In this document: piece by piece, positions 50,355 to 61,300 of the stretch
Layout: each line of letters opens with the position of its first letter
How positions within the stretch are numbered: the first letter of the stretch is position 1
DNA from: Wuchereria bancrofti
Lineage: Eukaryota > Nematoda > Chromadorea > Rhabditida > Onchocercidae
DNA length: 64,000 bases
Assembly (NCBI GenBank): GCA_005281725.1
Contig: SSBO01000005.1
Location: 496,001-560,000 of the forward strand
Reading direction: 5' to 3'
The notes under the pieces: model-generated
The model's database searches: none
What the model saw: the letters and a program-made list of their open reading frames with translations, nothing else
Told to the model about the DNA's origin: nothing
Made by a program: the position numbers and the translations under genes

Positions 50355-51807
50355 TTACTTTGCGGAATTGGGAAGTTCTTGACAGAGACGTCGAAGGCGC
50401 CGTATCAGTGCTATCAGCTGATTTGGTGGCAGTGTCTCCACATAGAGTGATCCTAGCACGATATCCAGGAATGATGAATGTGTTGTTGAGTTCTTCAACC
50501 TGCTCAAAGGCGGTTTTATTCAAAATTTCATTTCTGCTCTTTGTGGCAAAGAACGAGCGAAGATCTTAGCAATCTTTGAAGATTTAATTTGAAAAAAAAG
50601 AAAAACGGACCACTGCAGAGCGAAATTGATTGTATCAATTTTTTCCTTTGATTTGATGTATGGAGAAGCAACTAGTGATGTGATAGCATTTAAAGTTAGT
50701 TTTTGGATGTCAGTGTTTGAGAGGGTATGCATGATTGCAGTGAACTGTTTACAGATAATTTTTTGTGTCACAGAAGAGACCTGAAATGACCTCTTTCTGA
50801 TTAAAAAATCATCAATCTTTTGAGTCCTTAATTTAATTTATAGAATAAATCCTCTCTTGAAAAAGAGAGATTAGTGCAAGCACAACTTCATGCATATGAA
50901 ATTGTGCTTGCAATATTATGGAAGGGAAAAGTTAACCGAGCATTCTGGATCGGTTGCTGTATTAATAGAGCAGATGACATAGTCATTCTGTGCAGCTAAC
51001 ACTTCCAAGGTACTTTCCAAATTTTGTTTCAATTTGTTAACACTAAGAATGTTGGCAACTTTCAGATATTCACCGCATTCTTCCGCTCTTACTTGAATCT
51101 GAAACAGCAAATGAATGATTCAGTGATTTCTCCTTTTCCTTCTATTTTTATGTCTCACTAAAGTCTTTGAATTCACGTGGAAGAAGTAAACTCAAAATTA
51201 TTATTGTTATTATTTGTAACTGGAAATGAATTTGAAAAATGATTAAGATTTGGTTTGGATTGCAGAAATACTGAAAAATCTGAATCTGAAAAATCTGTAA
51301 AGAATGAATTTCAAAGTTTTTTTTTGACAGTGAATAAGTGAGAAAAAGATTGATTTACAGGAAGAAAAGAACCTACCTCACCGGTATACATCCAGTCAAT
51401 AACAGCTGAAACGGTTTTGTACTGACAGTTAAGCAATGAAATCCGAAGTGGTGTTCGGTGATATTCGAGCAGCTGAAACGAAGAGGAAGCTAGTAAGATG
51501 GAAGACGTGAGGTGCACGTGACGTGAACAATGGATACTGTCAACGAGAGTTTAGGTATCCAACGAGAGTTTCGGGTCAAACCTAGTAATTGACAAAAGTT
51601 TGAAATATCACGTTGTCCAGATATACCTTACGAATACAGTTGGAGTGTACAGCACCGATGCCGCTGTGTAAGAAATCTATCTGCATTGGGGCACAAATAA
51701 TTTCAACATCAGTGGTACTTGGATCTCGTTTCACACGTAGTTCACGTAGACACCGTCCAATGTTATTGCAATGCTGTTGGAAATCATATTCTTTCAAGTG
51801 GAACAAT
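50355..51807 (-). CDS. BTB-BACK domain protein, N-terminal exon(s) not found
   Basis: Likely substrate adaptor of a Cullin-3 ubiquitin ligase, by family. Exons 51807-51627, 51472-51377, 51098-50937, 50780-50611 and 50523-50355 (acceptor GAGCAG at about 50499) join in phase. The BTB fold starts at HCNNIGRCLRELRVKR, continues with DVEIICA, LRISLL, VIDWMYTGE and ECGEYLKVANIL, and is followed by a BACK-like helical part (VASPYIKSKEKIDTINFALQ, then a WLKN-type helix and SLYVETLPPNQL). There are no Kelch repeats. The first exon found starts in phase 2 without an ATG, so at least one upstream exon is missing; the frame stays open to about 51878. The start of the last exon lies at about 50498 by this splice choice; the coordinate 50523 is an upper bound. 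Confidence 0.75.
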
Positions 51808-51878
51808 CTGAAATAATCAATTAGAAAATTTAGGTATTCACTGATCCGAAAGGAGAAGGACTGCTTTACAGATCCCAA

Positions 51879-54800
51879 GCAAATCTACTGCTCCCGATCA
51901 ATTGCATTTCTGTACTTCTTCAAATTTCCCTTCTGTATCCTCTCCGTAAAATTCACTTGGTCTAAAGAAGGTTTTAAATTTCCTTAAGATATGAATGAAT
52001 CGGGAAATTCCCGGTAGTATAAACAAAAAAAGAATCACACAATCATCAAGACGGCACGTCTAGAGGATTTGATAAGTATTACTTGTCATGAGAGTTAGAC
52101 TTCATAATTTTTGTCACAATTTTTCTCGAACCAGTAAAGAAGAGAGAACGTCCTTCCAACCACCGTACAGTGGACCGACTGAATGTGAATAACAATAGGT
52201 CATTACACTTTCAACAATTTATTTATTTATAACTGAATGTCATATTTAAAAAATTTCAACCGTGCAGCCTAAAATTAGCATACGATCACTTTTTGTGTCG
52301 ATTGTTGTTGTCATGATTCACTCTAGAAGCAATCGATACTATCATGTGTTAATTTGCGCCAGAAGCAGGTGAACATAGATTACAGAATGTTCCTAACTCC
52401 CTCTTAATTTGCCGAAATATTTTTCCCCTTCAGTTCTGCAAGAAACACTTTAATCGTGTGAAGTGACCGAATATTTTTAACTTAAAGTTTAATTAAAGAA
52501 AGTTTTCAAATCATTAATAGCGAAGAAGTAGACAGAAATGAATGCAAAATATGCAAATATGATTTATTATGCTTGAGAGGAAGTGATCAGTTCCAGTTGC
52601 GCCAGCATCAGCAAACATTCTTGTTTTGTAGTCAACACAGAGTCCAAACTTCAAAACTCGCTTCTTCCACTTTTCCTTTTAGTTAAAATTGGACCCATCG
52701 AAATGACTTTCTTCCTTCCACTGCACTGTTCGATTCCATTACTTTCCCGAGAAATAAGAACTTCCATTACTTTCCCGAGAAATAAGAAGGTAATCAGTTC
52801 TGGTAATCTGGCAGCCAGTGCAGATGGTATTGCGCGATTACTGCGATAATCCAACCAACCAACCAACCAACAATCAATCAATCAATCAATCAATAAATTG
52901 TTGCCACAAATTTATTATTAAGGTATGCAAAGAAGAAGACACTTGAGTGGGAGTTTTTGAACAAATGAACACATTTCATCTAAATACGTCATTTGCACTC
53001 GGATTTTAGTAGTTTTGGAAGCAAAATTATGATTGACTTTTCTTTAATTGACTTTTCTAGAAACACAGAACAACCGATCACTTAATATAATTGGGTTGAA
53101 ATAATCACTCCAAAATACATCTTTATTTTTATCTTAATTGCTTGCACAATTTTTTTGAACATATCAAACTTGTGTTTACAATTACTGTTTCTTCCTTCAT
53201 TTGACAGAGTTTAATTTGAAGCAGAATTGGTGACGAACAACTCTTTAGTCTGTAGCTCAAACCAAACTTTTAGTTACATCCTATTTTCCTTCTCGAAATT
53301 TTGAAATTCAAGTTTGAAAGTATATTTAATGTGATATTTTTGTATATTTTGCAGATTAGTGGCAAAGATCAGCTGATGGTAAATGATCTGAGAAAAACTG
53401 CGACAAAAAAATTTAACAGGTGGTTTTGTAGTGATAGCAGCAGATACCAGGGTACCGTCGATGGCAATCAGAGTCACCAAGGAGTGACTGAGGAAATAGC
53501 TCTTCTGGAATCGAATGTCTTCCCACAATCTGTCATCTGCGAAGTCAGTTTCACCTTTGATTTCTTGCTGAAACATTTATCTCAAGAAATACTGGTGGAC
53601 GAGAAAGCAATAAAACGCTCTTTTTCAATCAGAGAAATTATCGGAAACAAATCTGACGGCTAATTTATTTGAAAATCGTAAACAATCATTCGAAATTATT
53701 TCCGAGAAAAATAAATAAGCTTTTCTTGTCCTTTTCCAATTGGAAAAATTTAGTCTCGAACTATTCTTGGTATCGGTGGGTGGAAAAGATGTCACCTCGA
53801 TCAGAAGTATCATCAAGCATATGTAAAAATAAGTTAAATTTATAATAATACTATGAATTAGTGAGAAAAAAGTATATGAAATAGTTTGAACTAAGTAACA
53901 CAATGAATACATTTTAGTATAGATAATCAAATATTTCAGTATTTTAATAAAATTGGCTGACTAAGAACTTTTTTTTGATTGGGCTTCTTCCTTGATTGCT
54001 ATAGATAGTATTATCCAAAGAAACCAAGTAAAAATTTGGCTAAGATTATGACATTTTACAGTGTGGATGGAACGTTTTGGAAAAAGTTCGTTACAAAAAC
54101 TTAGCTAAAGAGGACAAAGTAGAAGTAATACAAACAAATTGAATGCGATCATAGTTTCAATATTAATACTAAATTTCTTAATTTATCAGAGAGTCGGGAG
54201 CAGAACTAAGCTAGAATACACAATCAAAGTTTAAGTATTTCCTGCATTGTTTTTTAAATATCTATAAGGGTAACTGATTTGATTTCAATCCTTGCAACAA
54301 TCAAAATCTGAGACTCTGTTCAAGTGACCTCTCAACTAGACCCATCCATCTCTCTAATGCATAGCTCATAATTAAATCTGCTCTATTTCTACTAGTAAAT
54401 TAAAAAGGACAATAAAAAGTTAAAAGATAAGTAAGAGAGCAACTGGAAAGATCGTCCCAACAACAACAACAACAACAAAACAAGGAATAGTGAAGTCTTA
54501 ACCTAAATAATAGTAGTTCACTTACTCATAACTACGCATCGCATTATCTTAATCACCAAATTTAGGTTTCAATTCTTGTCGGCAAGATTAAATTTTGCTT
54601 TTTGTTGTTTTTATCACGTCCTATTTCCCGAAGGATAGGTTAAATTACAGAAAAGCAACATTACGAAAATATTTCTTTATTTAATACATATCAAATTTTT
54701 AAAATGCTATGGAATACAAGGTGGTTCTTTGTGCAAATTAAAAGATCGAAATTATGGCTCATATCAGTTTAAGAGATAGAAGTAGGAAATTTGATGACAT

Positions 54801-57120
54801 CATTCTCTACCCGAAAATTCAAATACCTTTGAGCTGCTATTACTTTACATTCATCTCTGTTTACCATATTTACAGGTGTTCAAATTGTCACCATAATTAG
54901 ACATCTATTTAATGTGTGATATTAAATTATTCCTTACTATTACCATTACTATTTGATCTGTTAAACAATCTATGTGAACTAAAAAGACCTTTGGATGGCA
55001 TAGTGATCAGTTGCATTTGAAATGCAGAAGCAGTCAGTGTGAATTATAACATGCTACGATGCTATTCTTCAATTTTAAATTTGATTTGAAATGAGTAACG
55101 TGATAATGTGCATTGTTTCGAAATTGTTATTTCTTCTTGAATTTGTTATGAAGGAGTCTTTTGTGTTGTCTGAAAAAGAGAATTCGTTGGGAATTACTTT
55201 ATAACTTATCAGTTCAACCCACAATGTATCCATTTGATAGGTAACAATTTAGAAAAAAAACTTATCAAACTTTGTTGATTCATTTGTTTGCTGAAATGAC
55301 TCGAGTGAACTGTGTTCTTCCTGATCAAAATTTCTTTATTACTGTAGGTAGAATTTCTGGACAAATTTTGTCTTGAATGTTTTGTGCTTGTTACTGATAA
55401 GCAATCAGTTAGTTAGCTAGTGATAAGTTCATCACTCGTAACTGTAACAGTTCATTTTGTGCTGTAAGTTAGTAAACTGAGCTTTAAACGATGCAAGAAG
55501 TAAAGGTGCAAGAAATGATGCAGGTCAGTCAGTTTACCGAAATGACACTAAAAAGAAAATTTTACAAATTTAATCGAACTTTTTGAGAAAGTCCCAGCGA
55601 GGATGATCTGTTGTGGAGCGATTCATTTATTGAACTGTATTTGTTGCTGTGAAACAATTGGTTGGAGAGAAAAACATAAACATTGGTGTTGACAAGTTTC
55701 ATGACAATGACCCACCTCTGGCAATTCAATGGTTTCTATTTTATCATTTCAACTCACTTTGCTCGTCCCTTTCAATACAGAATTTTTCTGGTTTATCGTT
55801 TCCATGAACCTTCATTTAGTGTTGTTTTGACAGTTTGATGGTTCTCATATGGAAATGGAAAAGTTTGTAGCGAGTTGTTATCAGTCGGCAGAGCAGTGAT
55901 TAGTAATCAATACCATCAGTCATCATCAGTCACAGTTTAGACAATATTAAATTCTGTCGCACAACGGGGACATATCCTCCTTTGGCTCTAGCACTTCCTG
56001 GATTGAAACTACCAGAAAACCCGGGAGTATCGCTCTTTCTTGTAATGCTATGAATATCCCATTTAAATTATTTCTCCACTATTCTATTTCTTTGCATTTT
56101 GAATTGATAATAAAATTGGGATAAGAAGCAGAGACAGAAGGACCGCTGCCATTTCTCCTACATTTATGAATTAAGGTAAAAAGCGAAACTTGGAAAGAGG
56201 AAAGAGAAAAGTGTTGTCACATTTGCGCATATATTGAGGAGAAAATAAAGGCGAAGAAACTATCAGGCATTTATTAAATGATAATGCAATAATTGATCAG
56301 TTCCCTTCTTACTCGTTTTGTGAACATATTTGCACATACACTTATCAGTTATCAGTGTAGCAGATATGCCTGATATCCCAAATGATGTTTATAAAATCTT
56401 TGCAATATAAGATAGATTAAAGGTTGTATGTAGCATTTTAACTGTTTGAAAGAATGATTTCAATAATCTAATTTATGTAGTGTAATTGTATTTACGCTGA
56501 TCCTTCACGGATCTGTGAGTGTCGGATGCAATACGCGTGAATGCTTTTTGCGTTTTCTCCAAATCTTAAATCAAATTTAATTCTAATCTCCAATGAAGCA
56601 TGAACGTTTGCGTTTGCATAACGATGGAAACAAGTTCTTGTTGTCTCACAAAAAAATTGCAAACGCGAAGTTTTTTGGTAATGTTTATTTCTAATTTCTA
56701 AAGAATACATGCAGCAGTATTAACTTGTTCAGTGTTGTCCTTTTATCAGTACTTTTTTTCCACTCACAGTTAATTTATTTCCATTTGGTACTTTTTTGTA
56801 AATTTCGAGATTCTCTTGTTTTAAGATAAAATGACGATGCCGCACTCTCCATCTTTTTTTTTCTTTTAATATGATTGCTGCCGACATTGATCGATCCTTT
56901 TATTTCAGAATTCTTCACTTTTATATTACCTAAGCAATCTGGATTGTCATCCTAACGCGTACGCCCGTGTTAGTACGTGGTTGTGGTAAAGTAGTCTGGT
57001 TCCCTTCATGGAAAGCTGGGTAGCACAAGTGTAGCTAACTGAGGAAGGTTGGTACGTGTCCGTAGAAGGTTTACTTGTGCTATTTGGTCAGGTTTATCTG
57101 GTGGATACCTCATATTTAGT
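51879..57120. other. Long stretch with little recognisable coding
   Basis: Probably contains the missing BTB 5' exon(s). Contains a duplicated 28-bp block (TTCCATTACTTTCCCGAGAA at about 52734 and 52762), CCAA and CAAT simple repeats at 52852-52892 and a CAA repeat at about 54460-54477. A block at 53301-53663 is open on both strands. No family is recognised. Confidence 0.45.
53354..53663 (+). CDS. Hypothetical open segment, both strands open
   Basis: After a TTTTGCAG acceptor at 53353 the plus strand is open for about 100 codons (starting ISGKDQLMVND) to a TAA at 53661. The minus strand is also open from an ATG at 53576 for 100 codons (MFQQEIKGETDFADD). Neither resembles a known protein, and the two cannot be ranked from sequence alone. 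Confidence 0.15.
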
Positions 57121-57418
57121 GTTGATACCAAGTCCCACGTTATTCGACTGTCACCATCTGTGATAGTGTTGATACCGAGTCCCACGTTATTCAACTGTCA
57201 CCATCTGTGATAGTGTTGATACCGAGTCCCACGTTATTCAACTGTCACCATCTGTGATAGTGTTGATACCGAGTCCCACGTTATTCAACTGTCACCATCT
57301 GTGATAGTGTTGATACCGAGTCCCACGTTATTCAACTGTCACCATCTGTGATAGTATTGATACCAAGTCCCACGTTAGTCAGTTGATACCAAGTCCCACG
57401 TTAGTCACCATCTGCAGA
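57121..57418. repeat. 47-bp minisatellite, about 6 copies
   Basis: Units begin at 57121, 57168, 57215, 57262, 57309 and 57356 with the core GATACCGAGTCCCACGTTAT followed by TCAACTGTCACCATCTGTGA. Middle copies are almost identical; the first and the last are diverged and the end breaks into two short partial units. Noncoding. Confidence 0.95.
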
Positions 57419-57818
57419 ATTCTGAATTCTTAAAAAGAAGTCATCTTACGGTTATGCTAATTAGATAGACTTACTCATGTTGCAAGTCGAATTGCTTCCT
57501 GTAGCAATGTCATTCAAGATTTCAAGGTTAATTAAACAAGGCACTGAAACATTTCCTTTCTGAGGTTAGCAGCACAAGATCTAATTTTTTAATTTAAAAA
57601 ACCCATCATAGAAAATTCTGATAAATTTTAGTGTATTTAATTGATAAAAAACTGAATTTTCTGATTCCGGACCATTATCGCACGAAGGTTGAATTGTACC
57701 TAAAGCTTCAGAAAAATGAAAGATTTATCGACTGGTTTTAGATTTTAATTTTCAACACCTGGATTATTTACAGATTACAAAAAAAAAAAACTTCGATGTA
57801 TTCAAGAAATGACCTTAA

Positions 57819-58157
57819 TTGACTTTCATTTCAAAGCGCTCTGCAATAATCCTTTTTTTTGTGTCTTTCGGTATTAACAATATTGTTACAGTGGTAAACG
57901 ATAGAATTGTAACAAAGATGCGTTTTCAGGAAATACCGGGAAAAGTAGCTATGACTGTTGGTGTTTCTAAAGATGTAAGACAGGAAATTCGGACTACTCT
58001 CAATCAAAACTTTACTCATATATTTCGTAGATTCTGCTCCTCAAGAAGTGTCAAATTGGAAAATTGCAATTCAGTGGAGGATAAGGTCGGATTCAAAAGG
58101 AGGAGGCGATTATTTTGCAACATTTGTGAGTTTTTAAATCTTCTCCTTCATTCATGA
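57819..58157 (+). CDS. Hypothetical ORF upstream of the chloride channel
   Basis: 112 codons from ATG to stop with a basic C-terminal half (GFKRRRRLF) and a GTGAGT donor at 58133. Joining it to the next exon (58322) in its own frame creates a stop codon, so it does not read into the channel as written. It might be an upstream exon in another arrangement or noncoding. Confidence 0.2.
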   Translation: MTFISKRSAIILFFVSFGINNIVTVVNDRIVTKMRFQEIPGKVAMTVGVSKDVRQEIRTTLNQNFTHIFRRFCSSRSVKLENCNSVEDKVGFKRRRRLFCNICEFLNLLLHS

Positions 58158-58321
58158 TCTACACTAAACCTTCACACAGCAGTTTCTTGTCTTTCTCTCA
58201 TCCTGTATGAGCGATTTGTTTTAAACTGTACGAGGTCTTGATGAAGTTCAAAATTCACTACTATGCAAAGTTGAGTCTGGAAAGCACAGTGACCATTATT
58301 TCTTTTTTCCATTTTGGACAG

Positions 58322-61300
58322 AAAGAGTAACAATATTCAACCACTCTGTCCTCAGACTCAAATTGCCAAATTGTTCCAAAGTATTAATCAATTGGCTTAA
58401 TGAAGAAGTCAGACAACCCCGCTCATCGAGAATTCAAGAAGAAATACTTTTTGAAAATGCCTACGAAAACGGTAACTTCTTACCTGTAGATCAATTTTTG
58501 CCAATATCGAGTTGTCATTCGGAATAGGATTATTTAGGTTTTTCCGAAAAATTTTTTGTGTTTTTAGGCAGCAATTTAAAAATATTGTTCACTTTGTTAA
58601 AAAAAAGTCTCGTAAAGTGTAAACCTGCACAACTGATAAATGATAAGAGCATGGCCGGAGAACAACTCAGGTTATAATGAGAGGGTCAAAGTAACTGAGT
58701 AAAACTATCCGCAATGTAAACTTATTCGATGCACATTCGATCTTTTTGATTCTTTTGATGCATGGAGCAAGTGTAAAGCTGCTTACTGTCTCCTGCCTCA
58801 GAGTAATCAGAGTGATTCATCCGGGATTTCGGGAACAAGCAAAATTTTTCCTTTTCAGGCCAACCGCACCGCGCCGTCGGAATGCTGCTGGTGGACTGGA
58901 TATTCCTGGCTGGTCTGGGGGTCGCCATGGCTGTGCTTTCGCTGATACTGGACTACGGGGTCGATAAGCTGCAGACATGTACAGTTGACACTTGCATCAT
59001 TGTCAACCGTTCACTTTCTCAATTTATCTTGAATAGTTAATTAGTAAGAAGAAGAAGAAAGTGGCATTACCAGAGTAATAAACTTAGTGCTTTTGAGTGA
59101 TTTGAGTGAGTAGTTCATCGTTTTGCATCATCCTTCGGTAGTAAGTAATTTCAGTAAGATAAGTGGTGGTAATTCAGAATACATGAAAGTAAGCCGTCAA
59201 TTTAGATCATGTGACAGTGATGGAAAATTTCAACATTACAAAATATGCGACAACTAACACTTTGATGACTTACGCAGCTTGGTTAATTTACACAATGGTA
59301 CTTCTAATGCTCGCCACAACTATCGTACATTACCTGTCCATCAATGCAATGGGTGAATTTTCATTTAAATATCTCGATAGCCAGATTAAAGTTAGATCTT
59401 CATTTGGTTGATAAGAAAATGTACAGCAGAAGAATTCGCAGTGAAAAGAAAGAATGAACAAAAGATGGCAAATTTAGGATCCGGCATACCTGAGGTGAAG
59501 ACAATACTGCAAGGTGTGCATCTCGAAAAACATCTAACATTTCGTACTTTGATATCCAAATTGGTCGGTTTGATGCTTGCCATTGGAAGCGGTTTTCCGA
59601 TTGGCAAAGAGGTATCGAATTTCTCTGAAATGAATTTTAGCTTCCAGTTCATGTTCAGAGGTCGTCGCACTTCTCCGTAATTGTCCTATAATTAACTAAC
59701 TCTTTAGTCATATCATATGCGATAGCTCAACGACTCCCTTGTCCCGCAGTTTTCAGAAGATCCACCTGTCCAATTATTTTTAGACCGTTCTCAATTTATA
59801 GGGGCCATTTGTGCATATGGGTTCCATAGTGGCACATTTGATGAGACGTTTGGTAGAAGGTATTAAGCCTGCTTATGCGAACGAGTCCAGAAGCTACGAG
59901 TTGCTTGCTGCAGGATGTGCTGCAGGTGTTGCTGCAACATTCTCTGCACCTGTTGGAGGTGAATTTTCCATCATAGAATTCAACTTCCTTTATTAATGTT
60001 AAGGAAAAAAAACACTTTTTCGGAAGGAAAATTGATCGTTTCTTGCAGGTAATTTGTAAGGTTTGCAGAAGACAGACAACTGTTATGCTGCATGTGCATC
60101 TGGTTCCAATTATCATTAATTAATTATCAGAGATTAGCACCGGTGACATATACTAATCCGCCTGTACATAAAGTTCAGAGAGAAGTAGAAAGTCTATTTT
60201 TTTTAATTAGCAGAGATTAGTACCGATGACATGTACTAACCCACCTAAAAAGGCCATATTGGAAGTTCTATTTGGTTTATTGCATTTGTGCCGCATTGCC
60301 GCAAAGCAGAATGAGAAAAGAGTTTGGAATGATTGACAATTCATTAAACTCTTTTCGACTTTAAAGGAGCAGTGAATTGCACTTATTTACCTTCGTGATA
60401 GTGTCGTACTCAAGGGAAAGTGAATGAGTGTCTTTGTTCCAAGAATCCGTCCATGATCTGATTCCGTTATTCAGGAGTTCTTTTCTCAATTGAAGTAACA
60501 ACGGCATATTTCGCGGTTCGCGATTACTGGCGCGGATTCTTTGCGGCTGCCTGCAGTGCAGCAACATTTTCACTTCTGCGATTGTGGATCAATCCATTTG
60601 AAGGTTTCATTTGTTGTGTGTCTATCTTTGTTTTCTCAAAAAGAGACTTTAAAAGGTCACCTGAAGTGATTTCATGAAGTTGAGAGAATATATTTTAGTG
60701 ACAGTGGCAGCACTTTTCCAAACAAAATTCAGACATCTATCGTATTACCCCGAGGAATTGCTCATTTTCGCATGCATCGGGTAACTATTTCAATCAGTCT
60801 TTCTCCTCATTTCTTTCAATTTTCGAAATTAACAACGGTGAGGTATGCATAAAATGGAAACATCTGCAGCGGTATATGTGGCTTAGCTGGTGCGTTGTTC
60901 ATTCTCATACACCGTCGATATGTGTTGTTCCTTCGAAGGAATAACTTCATGAAGCGACTCTTTCAGAGACAGTAAGTTAACTATGACCTTTGACTCTTGA
61001 TTCAGGATATTATAAAGCATCACTACCTGATTAGTGAAATTGATGAATTTCAAGGAAAACAGTAACTCATGCTTAGTTTAAATTATTCTCACATCTGGCT
61101 GGATGAAATTTACATTTCAGTTGGATAGTTTACCCGCTTACGATCTCAATCCTTTATTCAACCATAACATATCCACATGGTTTAGGGCAGTATCTCACTG
61201 GACAGGTAATTCATTAACTTTATCACTAATTGATTATTAGGCCAGCAATTAGGTGAAGAAAAGCACATGTACTGCTCTACTTTACGTGAAACAATTTATA

